Assembly: GCA_046330135.1 (NCBI GenBank)
Contig: JAXLTI010000006.1
Coordinates: forward strand, 186,001 to 250,000
Origin: CAYYFX01 sp046330135
GTDB taxonomy: Bacteria > ARS69
Reading direction: 5' to 3'
DNA length: 64,000 nucleotides
Below the pieces are notes generated by a model. The model saw nothing but the letters and a program-made list of their open reading frames with translations, was not told the origin of the DNA and searched no databases. Every line of letters starts with the position of its first letter. Positions within the stretch are counted from its first letter, which is position 1. The position numbers and the translations under genes are program-made. Positions 43,688 through 52,144 of the stretch are shown in pieces.

Positions 43688-45418
43688 TCAGTCGAGGATC
43701 ACCAGGCGCGTGGATCGCGTCCAACCGCCGCCCGTTCCCTCGACCCGCAGGAAGTACACCCCGGCCGCCGGCTCGGTCCCGAACAGGGCTCGGCCGGCGA
43801 AGCTCGCCTCCGGGACGCGATCGATCGCTGCGCCGCCGCGTCGCCGCCCTGCCAGGTCGAAGACCGCGACCCGGCCGCCTCGGTCGTCCGGCAATTGCAG
43901 CGACAGCGTTCCGCCGCGCCGCATCGGATTCGGGTAGCAGCGCAGGGACGGGGCGCGCGCCGGCGCCTCCGAAACGGCCGTGATCGCGTTCCTCGGGCAG
44001 TATCCGGAGTTCGCGGTGTCGCGCCGGATCTTCGGCCAGTCGCGCCGACCGGTCTGCTCCTGCCACGTGCTTCCGGGGACCTCGTACACGCAAACCTGCC
44101 CCGCCCCGAAGGTGCCCCCCTGCACGCAGAGGTCCAGGTCGCCGTCGCCCTCGAGATCGGCGAGATGGGCCGACGAGTGGGCGTCCAGCTGGGAGTTCGC
44201 GAACAAGAGCTTGGGGAAGCCGGGAAGCGTGGTTCCGTTCAGCCGCCAGCCGGAGACCCACTGGCTCCCTGATGCGTAGAAGCACAGGAAGAACTCGGCC
44301 ACGCCGTCCATGTCCATGTCGATCACCTGGACCGAGGAGATCGATCCGGCCGTCAACGCGCGTGGATAGCCCGGCCACTCGACGCCGTGGAGATCGAGAA
44401 CGTGCAGCATCCCGTCGCTGGTCTGCGCGACGATCTCGAGCTTCCCGTTGTGGTCGATGTCGGCGATGGCGGGGTTCGACCGCGACGACTCCCATTGCGG
44501 CGCGATCTCGATCGGCCAGCCCTCGACGTAGCGGCCGTCGTGGTGCCAGGCGTGCAGAAGATTGCCGTACCAGGTGTTGTCGCCCTCCTGGACGACGATC
44601 TCCAGATCGCCGTCACCGTCGAGATCGCCGACCGCGGGGGAAGCGAAGATGTTGTTGGTCGTCCGCGGCCAACCGGGCATCGCCGTGCCGTCCGAGCGGA
44701 TCACGTGGACGCTGCAGGCGTAGAGGCAGTTGTTGCCCACGACGACCTCGCATGAGCCGTCCCCGTCCAGGTCAGCGACCGCGGGAGCCGACCAGGCGAT
44801 GTTCTGCGTCGTCGCCCAGAGATAGGGCCAGCCGGGCAAGGGGTGCCCGAAGCGATCGAAGAACGCCACGCCGCCCTCCGACTGGGCGCCCACGTCGAGG
44901 TGCCCGTCGCCGTCTACGTCGGCGATGGCCGGACACGTCGCGTTCAGCCAGCTCCGGTACGGGAGGCTGACCGGGAAGCCCGCTTGCACGGTCCCGTCCA
45001 CGTTGAAGCAGCAGATCCTGGGCGGCACGGGGGAAGCGACGAGGATCTCCGGAGAGGCGTCCTCGTCGATGTCCGCCACCGCGGGGATGTTGTCGCTGCC
45101 GCCGGGCTTCGGCCAGCCCGGCCGCAAGCTGCCGTCGGCGGCGAAGACGTAGGTCTGCGCTCGGTCGGTGGTGATGACCTCGAGCACGCCGTCGCCGTCG
45201 AGGTCGAAGAACATCGGCGAAGAGAAGTTCTCCCCGATGGCCGCCGGCCACGACGACGAAGGCACCGGCGGGACCGGCGGGCCCGACGCCGGCGGGAGAG
45301 CGTTCAGCGCCGGACGGGAAGCCTCGCCGGTGTAGATGAAGGGCGCTTCGGCCTTGGCGAGCGATGCGGAAGACAGGACGAGGGAGACACAAGCGAGAGA
45401 GCAGAAGCGGTGCGACAT
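43688..45418 (-). CDS. Secreted FG-GAP/VCBS repeat protein with C-terminal sorting domain
   Basis: A 576-residue exported protein with a signal peptide (residues 1-23). Residues 45-440 contain eight FG-GAP/VCBS-type units, each with a calcium-binding D-x-D-x-D-G loop (DLDGDGVLEVIT; DVDGDGHLDVGA; DLDGDGSCEVVV; DLDGDGDLEIVV; others degenerate such as DIDHNGKLEIVA). They are predicted to fold into an integrin-like propeller. The last 85 residues are a FlgD-like domain (YPNPMRRGG, VFDLAGRRRG, GVYFLRVEGTG) ending RLVILD, slightly different from the usual Val-Leu-x-Arg. The start is ATG 45418 (GGTGG upstream), with a GTG three codons earlier as an alternative. Confidence 0.85.
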   Translation of the reverse strand: MSHRFCSLACVSLVLSSASLAKAEAPFIYTGEASRPALNALPPASGPPVPPVPSSSWPAAIGENFSSPMFFDLDGDGVLEVITTDRAQTYVFAADGSLRPGWPKPGGSDNIPAVADIDEDASPEILVASPVPPRICCFNVDGTVQAGFPVSLPYRSWLNATCPAIADVDGDGHLDVGAQSEGGVAFFDRFGHPLPGWPYLWATTQNIAWSAPAVADLDGDGSCEVVVGNNCLYACSVHVIRSDGTAMPGWPRTTNNIFASPAVGDLDGDGDLEIVVQEGDNTWYGNLLHAWHHDGRYVEGWPIEIAPQWESSRSNPAIADIDHNGKLEIVAQTSDGMLHVLDLHGVEWPGYPRALTAGSISSVQVIDMDMDGVAEFFLCFYASGSQWVSGWRLNGTTLPGFPKLLFANSQLDAHSSAHLADLEGDGDLDLCVQGGTFGAGQVCVYEVPGSTWQEQTGRRDWPKIRRDTANSGYCPRNAITAVSEAPARAPSLRCYPNPMRRGGTLSLQLPDDRGGRVAVFDLAGRRRGGAAIDRVPEASFAGRALFGTEPAAGVYFLRVEGTGGGWTRSTRLVILD

Positions 45419-45599
45419 GAGATCCACCCCAGCGGCGCGCGGGAGCCGCGGCCCGTATCCGTCGGTGGGCTCCGGCGCCTCCTCATGATGAACGACCTCG
45501 GCGACAATCTATGCAGCCTCGCGAGGACGGCCACCCCGTCTCGTTCGGCGATCGGCGGACGGAGCAGGCACGGCACTGAACGGATATGGATGCCCACGG

Positions 45600-46529
45600 C
45601 TACTCGCGATAGACGGCCTTCAGGCGCCCCCACGTGGTGGCTTCGACCGCCGTCGGCCCGCAGGGATCGGGGTCGCATGTCGTCCCGTCACCCAGGTAGT
45701 GGCCCCCGGCCCCGCGACAGGCGGTCTCCGTGCCCTCGAGACAGAAGTTGGCGAAGCAGCAGGCACCCTCCGGAGGGCCCGGCAACTCCACTCGGATGTC
45801 GTCCACGCTGAACGATGTCCAGTCGGTGGAGTACCAGTATGCGACGGCGGGGTTGCCCATCCACACCGCGTTCGGTCTCATGGTGCTCGCGACGGGACCG
45901 TAGACGATCTGGCCATCGATCTTGATGGTGAACTTGTTCCCGACGCAAACGAGGGAGACCTCGTGCGTCGTGGTCGGGGACGGCAACCCCGCCACGAGGG
46001 AGATCGAACCGCTCAAAGCCGAGTAGAGGCCGTTGCTCGCGATCTGCAGCAGGCGGTCCGTTTCGGTGAAGGGGTCGTTGTCGCCGCTGGGGTCCGTGCT
46101 CGGCACTTGCAGTACCATCAAGAAGGTGCCCCAGGGTGTGATGCGGTCGAAGTGCATCCTGGCCTTGAACGTGAAGTCGCCCGAGCCTGGAAAGAGGGGA
46201 GTCGCGCCAGGAAGCCGCGACACGAGGTAGGGAAACGCCCGGCCATTGCTCGACGAGAAGTGCAGGGATCCATCGGACAGGATCGCGCTGCCATACGGGG
46301 AGTAGACGGCGACGCCGCGGCAATCCGACCCCTCGCCGACCCAGTACCCGGGATCAGGAGAAAAGTCGCACCAGCGAACGCCGCTGGTCAGGATCTCGGT
46401 ACGCCAAGTGGACGGATCCAGCGTCGGCCCGCTGAATCCTTCCTGGAAGAAGACGCTGGTCTGGGCGGGGGCGGTCGAACCGATCCACAGCCAAGCGAGG
46501 AGCCCGAACGCTCCAACGCTGGTCCTCAT
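45600..46529 (-). CDS. Secreted jelly-roll protein with GACC module and WGRLKAVYRE tail
   Basis: A 309-residue exported protein, intact paralogue of the frameshifted gene at 41289. A signal peptide spans residues 1-22. Residues 25-235 form a concanavalin-like jelly-roll of the GH16/LamG kind (FFQEGFSGPTLDPSTWRTEI; MHFDRITPWGTFLMVLQ; FTIKIDGQIVYGP); no GH16 E-x-D-x-E site is seen, so binding rather than cleavage is likely. A cysteine module follows (GACCFANFCLEGTETACRG, then a second half ending in CDPDPCGP) and the end is WGRLKAVYRE. The GACC module is known from planctomycetal and FCB surface proteins; the end signature is shared with other genes here. Confidence 0.8.
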   Translation of the reverse strand: MRTSVGAFGLLAWLWIGSTAPAQTSVFFQEGFSGPTLDPSTWRTEILTSGVRWCDFSPDPGYWVGEGSDCRGVAVYSPYGSAILSDGSLHFSSSNGRAFPYLVSRLPGATPLFPGSGDFTFKARMHFDRITPWGTFLMVLQVPSTDPSGDNDPFTETDRLLQIASNGLYSALSGSISLVAGLPSPTTTHEVSLVCVGNKFTIKIDGQIVYGPVASTMRPNAVWMGNPAVAYWYSTDWTSFSVDDIRVELPGPPEGACCFANFCLEGTETACRGAGGHYLGDGTTCDPDPCGPTAVEATTWGRLKAVYRE

Positions 46530-46755
46530 GGGACACCTCTCGCTGCGGGCGAGCGAGTGCTCTCAGGCTAGCCCCCGAGTGCCCCAGGACTCAAGCTCGG
46601 AAGTGGAGCCCTCCCTGGCCGAATCTTCGAACGGCAGAGCGGAAGGTCGTCCTGCTGCGCTGATGGGCCCCCCGCCGGTCCCGCGCGGAGGGGAGCGGAC
46701 CAGGCCCGTCCCACGAAGGTGCACCCCGCCGCGGCCAAGCTCGACGCGATCGATC

Positions 46756-46785
46756 GGCGAGCCGGCGCAGGATCGCCGGCTCGCC
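46756..46785 (-). terminator. Terminator hairpin after the SnoaL-like gene
   Basis: GGCGAGCCGGCG, loop of 6, CGCCGGCTCGCC: a 12-bp perfect stem 17 bp downstream of the SnoaL-like stop codon. No T-run. Confidence 0.6.
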
Positions 46786-46801
46786 GCCATCTCCACCGCC
46801 G

Positions 46802-47284
46802 CTACCGGGACTTGGAAGCGCTCAGCTGCTGCATCATCGCCGCCCCGTCCGTGACGCCCCAGTGCGCGACGATCCTGCCGTCCTTGAACTGCAGGATGTC
46901 CACGCCCTTCACGTGGATCTTGTTCCCGGTCGCCGGCTTCCCCAGGAACTCGCCCGTGTTGGTGCCGTTGATCGTGAGGTACGCCGCCACCTTGTCGCCG
47001 TCGACCATGTAGAACTCCACGTCGAACATCAGATCCGGAAAGCCGGAGTACATCGCGGCGAAGAAGTCTTTGACGCCGGCGCTGGTGGACGGGTAGCCGG
47101 GCAGCTCCTCGTGCTCCACGAACGTCGAAGCCATCAGCTCGTCGAAGATCGCGTTGTCGTGCTTGTTGACTCCGGCGTACAGGCGCTTGCAGAGCGCGAG
47201 GTTCGACTCGCCCGGCTTCGCGGCGTGCGCCATGCCGGCCGTCGCGGTGATCAGGACGAGCACGGCCAAGACTCGTCGGAGCAT
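46802..47284 (-). CDS. Exported SnoaL-like/NTF2-fold protein
   Basis: A 160-residue protein with a signal peptide (LRRVLAVLVLITATAGMAHA) and an NTF2-like alpha+beta barrel of the SnoaL/ester cyclase type: CKRLYAGVNKHDNAIFDELM, then FVEHEELPGYPSTSAGVKDFF, FPDLMFDVEFYMVDGDKVAAYLTINGT, and ILQFKDGRIVAHWGVTD. Most family members are cytoplasmic; export is the unusual point. The ligand or substrate is unknown. GGAGG precedes ATG 47284. It is divergent from the ATPase gene (238 bp apart). Confidence 0.85.
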   Translation of the reverse strand: MLRRVLAVLVLITATAGMAHAAKPGESNLALCKRLYAGVNKHDNAIFDELMASTFVEHEELPGYPSTSAGVKDFFAAMYSGFPDLMFDVEFYMVDGDKVAAYLTINGTNTGEFLGKPATGNKIHVKGVDILQFKDGRIVAHWGVTDGAAMMQQLSASKSR

Positions 47285-47522
47285 CGTCGCCTCCTGCGCT
47301 GGGATGTTCGAGGGGACCCGCTGCGCTCGACCCGGCAACGCGCAGGGCCCGAGGAGCGGGGTCGCGGACGCTAGCCAACCGCAGCCCCGTCGTCAACGGC
47401 ACGCATGAACCTGGCCGCGCCCCTTGGCGGTCTTCCTGTCCGCAGCGGGGCTGTCGGGGCGGTCGTCCGCCCGCGGGCGCTCTCTTGGTCTTCGAGACGC
47501 CTTGCGTGCTAGGCTCCCGGGC

Positions 47523-49466
47523 ATGGTCGAGACGAGCGAAGCGCCGCGGCGACGGCGCACCCGGAAGGGCGAGGGCATCGAGGGTCGCGTTCGCGCTCAC
47601 GACCCCTTCGAGCTGATCCGCTGGCTGGCGTTCAGCCAGACCGATCCGCGCAAAGCGCTGGCCGAGCTCGTGCAGAACAGCCTGGACGCCCGCGCATCGC
47701 GAGTCCTCGTCACGCGCTTCCGTCATCGCGGCGTGGCGCACCTGCGCGTCTTCGACGACGGCGAGGGCGTCATCCCCGAGATGGACCGCCGCGCCGCGCT
47801 CCATTACATCGCCACGCACATCGGGCACAGCCGCAAGCGATCGCTCTCTCCGCAAGAGCGCCTCCAGCTCCTCACGCAGGGGCAGTACGGCATCGGGCTT
47901 CTCGGTTTCTGGAGCCTGGGAGAAGTCCTGGAGATGCGCTCCGCGTTTCCGGGGCAGCGCGCGCATCGGCTCCTCCTCTATCGGGACAAGCCGACGTTCC
48001 GGATCGAGCCACTCGCGGGGCGCCTGCCGCTGGAGGAGCGCTGGACGGAGATCGTGATCTCGCAGGTGCACGCGGACGCGCAGCGCGTGCTCGCGGCGAG
48101 GCGGGTGGCCGAGTACCTCGCGGCGGAGCTGCGCGGTCAGCTCCTCGCGCGCGACGTCGACGTCGTGATCGAGGACCGGATCGCGCGCGGCACGGCGCAG
48201 AAACGGATCGCGGTTCGCCCGCCGCGCTTCCTCGGAGAGCGCATTGCGGGACTGGAGCGGCTGGACGTGGACGGGCATCCTCCGGCGCGGCTGGAAGTGT
48301 ACTGGGCGGGGGAGCAGGCGGTGGAAGACGCGGGCGCCGGTCTGCGCATCTACGCGGCAGGCACGCAGGTGGCGGACGGATTCCACGCGCTGGCCTCGCT
48401 CGGGCTCGATCGCGCCCCGTGGACGGACGCCAGGCTCACTGGCTTCGTGGACTTCCCCGCGTTCCGCATCGCCCCGGGCAGCCGCCGCGGGGTGATCGTG
48501 GACGGCGCAGCGGAGGCGTTCGCCGCGGCGCTCGGTGGAATCGAGCCGCTCCTCGTGGCGGCGCTCGAGCGCATCGAGGAGCGTCGCGCCGCGGAGATCG
48601 AGCGCAGCATGGTCCGCGATCTCCAGCGCGCTTTCCGCAACTTCTACCGGCACAGGCCCAGCTACTCGCTCCTGCCAGTGAGCCGCGAGAATGATGCGGC
48701 CGCGGGGGATGACCGCGGGGGCGTCGCGGGCGGGGCGTCCGCGGGCGCGGCCTCCGCCGAAGAGTCGGGCGAAGGCGAGGCGTTGCCTCCCGAGGCCGAC
48801 GTTGCGCCGTCGCTCCTTCCGCCCGGACCGCTCGCCGAGGTGCGGCTGCGCCCGGCCGAGCTGCGGCTCGCGCCGGGAGATGTGCGCCGCCTCGGCGCCA
48901 CGGCGGTGGATGCGAGCGGGCGCGCGGTGGAAGAGGCGGTGGAGTTCTCGTGGGAGGTGGGCGGCGACGTGGGCTCGCTGGAGGAGTACGAAGCGAGCGC
49001 TGCCGCTCGCCGTGGCGCGCCGAAGATCTCGTTCACGTTCCGCGCCGCCGGCGTCTGTGCCACGGGCGCCGTCCTCGTGCGCGCGACGGCCGCCTCGGGC
49101 ACCGCCGAAGGCGAAGCGATCGTGGCCGTCACCGAGGATCTCCCCGATCGCGCCTCCGACGAGGGCATACCGGATCCCGAGCTGATCGACTCGCCGGGCG
49201 AGCGTTGGCGCTCGCGCATGCAGGACTCGCGCTGGCAGGTGAACTCGGGGCATCCCGACTTCCGCGAGCTGGCGCAGCGTCCCGCGCTGAAGCTCCGTTA
49301 TCTGGCGATGCTCTTCGCGAAGGAAGTGGTGCTCCACGACGTGCAGGATCCACGGCTTGCCGCGCCGCTCGAGCAGCTCGTGGAGGTCGCCGCCTACGCG
49401 GATCGGCAACTGGCGGTGAAAGGGAGAAGGGGCAAGGAGAGGGCGAGGGACGAGAGCTCGGGCTGA
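47523..49466 (+). CDS. GHKL ATPase (Hsp90/MORC-like) with Ig-like domain
   Basis: A 647-residue cytoplasmic protein. The N-terminal 200 residues are a HATPase_c_3-type Bergerat ATP site: motif N1 ELVQNSLDA (Glu48, Asn52, Asp55), motif G1 DDGEG (78-82) and motif G2 GQYGIG (120-125). A transducer-like alpha/beta region follows (to about 350). After an acidic linker, residues 440-535 form an Ig-like/BIG2 unit (VRLRPAELRLAPGDVRRLGATAV; FTFRAAGVCATGAVLVRATA), and the C-terminal 90 residues are helical (LRYLAMLFAKEVVLHDVQDP). Such ATPases act as ATP-driven clamps in topoisomerase VI, Hsp90 and MORC proteins. It is the first of four tightly spaced genes in the same direction. Confidence 0.82.
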   Translation: MVETSEAPRRRRTRKGEGIEGRVRAHDPFELIRWLAFSQTDPRKALAELVQNSLDARASRVLVTRFRHRGVAHLRVFDDGEGVIPEMDRRAALHYIATHIGHSRKRSLSPQERLQLLTQGQYGIGLLGFWSLGEVLEMRSAFPGQRAHRLLLYRDKPTFRIEPLAGRLPLEERWTEIVISQVHADAQRVLAARRVAEYLAAELRGQLLARDVDVVIEDRIARGTAQKRIAVRPPRFLGERIAGLERLDVDGHPPARLEVYWAGEQAVEDAGAGLRIYAAGTQVADGFHALASLGLDRAPWTDARLTGFVDFPAFRIAPGSRRGVIVDGAAEAFAAALGGIEPLLVAALERIEERRAAEIERSMVRDLQRAFRNFYRHRPSYSLLPVSRENDAAAGDDRGGVAGGASAGAASAEESGEGEALPPEADVAPSLLPPGPLAEVRLRPAELRLAPGDVRRLGATAVDASGRAVEEAVEFSWEVGGDVGSLEEYEASAAARRGAPKISFTFRAAGVCATGAVLVRATAASGTAEGEAIVAVTEDLPDRASDEGIPDPELIDSPGERWRSRMQDSRWQVNSGHPDFRELAQRPALKLRYLAMLFAKEVVLHDVQDPRLAAPLEQLVEVAAYADRQLAVKGRRGKERARDESSG

Positions 49467-49521
49467 CGCGTCGCTGCGCCCCCACTCGGACTCGGCGCGC
49501 TGCGCCGACGGGAGGTGACCC

Positions 49522-50553
49522 GTGTTTCCAACGGTCTTCCTGGCACTGACTCTACTCGGCATGGCGCCCACAGCGAAGAACGCGCCTGCCCCGAGCGCGC
49601 TCGAGCCCCCGCCCTCGAGCACCGACGTGCTCGACATCAAAACGATCTGCCGCACCGACGACAACTGCTTCGTGAAGATCACGAAGGGGGAGGGCCCGGG
49701 GAAGCAGGCGGTGGTGACGACGTTCCTCACCAACCGCGTCGGCCCGGACATGAGGTACTTCCGGGCCGAGGCGGACGGGAGCGTGGACACCGGCGGCCTG
49801 ATGTACCTGGAACGGCCGGTGGTCCTCGACCAGTTCGGCGCGCTGAGCGCGCCGGGGCCGGCGGACCCGCCCGACAAGGTCCTCACGTTCACCACGAACG
49901 TCAGCCTCGATCCGCGGGGGCGGGTGACGTTCTTCGGCGGTTGGGTGCACCGGGCCGGCGAGGGCCTCGTCCGCCGCTCGTACTTCTGGGGTTGGCCGCC
50001 CGGCATGGTCAAGATGATCGGCTCGATCGGAGGCCCGCGCTCGCCCGTCGCCCCCCGGGACGTCGAAGCCACGCACGGGAGCGAGGGAGGCGTGGGAGCT
50101 TCCTTCCTCCTTTCGAGCGACGCCGACGACCGCCTGTGGGTGACGGCCATCATCACGCGCGGGGACAAGCAGGGGAAGGCGCGCACCTTCCTCCGAGCGA
50201 ACCGCCTCGGCGAGGACATGAGGTACTACCCCGCCGAGAAGGCGGACGGCACGGACCTCGCCGGCGGGAGCCTGTGCCTGGCCCTGGATCTCGGCGTGGT
50301 CGCGGACGCGCACGGCGCGATGCGGCGCGCGGAGCCGCGCGACGCTCCGGCGAGCGTGGACACCCTCTCCGCCATCGTGGCTTTGGACGAGCACGCCCAC
50401 GTCACGTTCTTCTACGGCTTCACTCGCCGGCCCGGGGCGTCCTACGTGAAGCGCTTCTATCTCTGGGGATACTCGCCGGAGACGCGCTGCGTCGAGGACC
50501 CGAGCGGGGCTCCGGAGGGGTCTCAGGGCCGGGCGCGCAAGCGCGATTCGTGA
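49522..50553 (+). CDS. Protein of two duplicated beta domains, unknown function
   Basis: A 343-residue protein not recognised as a known family. It begins with a short hydrophobic stretch (FLALTLLGMAP) that could be a weak signal peptide, but lacks the usual positive charge. The rest is an internal duplication: ITKGEGPGKQAVVTTFL-NRVGPDMRYFRAE in the first half recurs as ITRGDKQGKARTFLRANRLGEDMRYYPAE in the second, and each half continues with a VTFF-(G/Y)G strand and a Y-(F/L)-WG ending. The GTG start has GGAGG upstream. It starts 55 bp after the ATPase gene and ends 9 bp before the next gene, so it is cotranscribed. Confidence 0.7.
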   Translation: MFPTVFLALTLLGMAPTAKNAPAPSALEPPPSSTDVLDIKTICRTDDNCFVKITKGEGPGKQAVVTTFLTNRVGPDMRYFRAEADGSVDTGGLMYLERPVVLDQFGALSAPGPADPPDKVLTFTTNVSLDPRGRVTFFGGWVHRAGEGLVRRSYFWGWPPGMVKMIGSIGGPRSPVAPRDVEATHGSEGGVGASFLLSSDADDRLWVTAIITRGDKQGKARTFLRANRLGEDMRYYPAEKADGTDLAGGSLCLALDLGVVADAHGAMRRAEPRDAPASVDTLSAIVALDEHAHVTFFYGFTRRPGASYVKRFYLWGYSPETRCVEDPSGAPEGSQGRARKRDS

Positions 50554-50562
50554 GCACGGCCG

Positions 50563-52113
50563 ATGCCCGAAGTCTACGCTCGAACGCTCGTGCTGAAGCC
50601 TCACGACGCCTCGCTGGCGCCTCGGCTCGGCTTCCTCGCTGCGCTGAAGGAGTGGCTCGCCGGCCGGTGGCCGGCGGAGCGCGAGCTGACCTCGGAAGAG
50701 CCCGCAACCGTCGAGGACGGGCGGGGTGGCGTCTTCCGGTGGGAGCCTTTCGAGGGCCCCGAGGGAATCCTGGACGAGCTCTCCTGGAGACGCCCGGACG
50801 AGATCGCGGCGTCCAGGAGCTGGTCCACGCAGGTCGCCTTCGTGCAGACCTCGTGCGGCGCACGGGCCGTCATCCGGGTCGCCTGCAGCGATCCGAGCCC
50901 CGGCGCTGCGGGCGCGCCGCGCGTCACGCGCCCCGATCTCGTCCTGAGCCTCCACGACCGGTTCGATTGCAGCGTGGATGGCGTGCCGTCGCGCCGGCGC
51001 GTCGCATACCTGTCGGCGGAGGACTTCCCGCGCTTCGTGCGGTACATCCTCCTGGACCCCGAGCGGACCGATCCCGTGCTCCTCTTGACGCCGCTCGCGT
51101 CCGGGGAGTTCCCCCTCTCCCCGAGCCGGCTCCAGGACGAGTTCCTCACGCTCGGAACGCTGTACGTCACGCGACTGCCCGAGGACACGTTCGCGCTCTC
51201 CGACGAGCTGGGGCGTCGCGAGCTGAGCTGCTTCCTCGGTGCGCTGCGCGCGTACATGCCGGGCTTTCGCCTCAGTGACGACCCGTTCACCCACCCGTTG
51301 CTGGTCGCGCGCCGCGTGGTGATCGCGCCGGTCCGGGCGGCGCTCGCGGGGATCCTCGCCGCCGACACCGTGGGGCGCAGCCGCGACGACCCGGAGATCG
51401 GGCGTCTGCGGGACCTACGCGCGGCCGACTTCGAGCGGACGCGGGCGGCGGCGCGGCGCGCGCTCGAGCATCAGGCCCAGGCGGCTCGCGAGAGGGCGGA
51501 ATGGGAGGAGATCGCGAAGAGCTATGCCGAAGAGAACGCGGCGCTGCGCGAGGAAGTCGGCGCGCTGAAGGAGCGCCTGCGGGACGCGAACGAGCGGCTC
51601 CAGCACTCCGAGCGCATCGGCGGGGCGAGCCAAGCCGGCCGGACCGGAGGCGGAGAGCGTTTCGAGCACCTGCAACCTCACTCCGTCCTCGAGGCGGTCG
51701 AGACGGCCGCGGCGCTGCTGGAGGCCGATCTCGAGTTCCTCCCGAGCGCGCACGAGTCCGCGGCCGCGAGCCCGTACGCGCGCCCGGCCGAGATCCTGGC
51801 GGCGCTCCGGGCGATGTCCGATGTGGCCGCGGCCAAGCGCGCGGGTCCTCTCGGGAAGACGCTCGCCGAAGCGTTCCGCGAGAAGGGACTGGACTACCGC
51901 AGGGGAATCTCGAAGGGCACCCCGAAGCGGCTGCGACAGCAGTTCACGTTCCGCTCCCAACGCGGCGAGGAGACCTGCGAGGAGCACCTCTGCCTGGGAG
52001 CGGCCTACGATCCCGCCGAATGCGCGCGGATCTACTTCACGACCGAGGGGCCGGATGGGCGGTTCGTGATCGGCCACGTCGGAAGGCACCTGAAGGTGAT
52101 GTCGACCACGTGA
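50563..52113 (+). CDS. Coiled-coil protein with a compact conserved C-terminal domain
   Basis: A 516-residue soluble protein of unknown family. Residues 1-250 are a mixed alpha/beta region (VYARTLVLKPHD; VAYLSAEDFPRFVRYILL). About 265-345 is a charged coiled coil (RALEHQAQAARERAEWEEIAK, LREEVGALKERLRDANERL). The C-terminal 100 residues form a small domain ending in CARIYFTTEGPDGRFVIGHVGRHL, a pattern I associate with RelE/HigB-size domains where the final I-G-H-x-G-x-H-L turn is conserved; this is a weak resemblance. Starts 9 bp after the previous gene and ends 31 bp before the zinc-ribbon gene. It has no signal peptide or membrane segment. Confidence 0.7.
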   Translation: MPEVYARTLVLKPHDASLAPRLGFLAALKEWLAGRWPAERELTSEEPATVEDGRGGVFRWEPFEGPEGILDELSWRRPDEIAASRSWSTQVAFVQTSCGARAVIRVACSDPSPGAAGAPRVTRPDLVLSLHDRFDCSVDGVPSRRRVAYLSAEDFPRFVRYILLDPERTDPVLLLTPLASGEFPLSPSRLQDEFLTLGTLYVTRLPEDTFALSDELGRRELSCFLGALRAYMPGFRLSDDPFTHPLLVARRVVIAPVRAALAGILAADTVGRSRDDPEIGRLRDLRAADFERTRAAARRALEHQAQAARERAEWEEIAKSYAEENAALREEVGALKERLRDANERLQHSERIGGASQAGRTGGGERFEHLQPHSVLEAVETAAALLEADLEFLPSAHESAAASPYARPAEILAALRAMSDVAAAKRAGPLGKTLAEAFREKGLDYRRGISKGTPKRLRQQFTFRSQRGEETCEEHLCLGAAYDPAECARIYFTTEGPDGRFVIGHVGRHLKVMSTT

Positions 52114-52144
52114 GCGGAGCACCGGACCGGCGGAGGCGGCGCCC

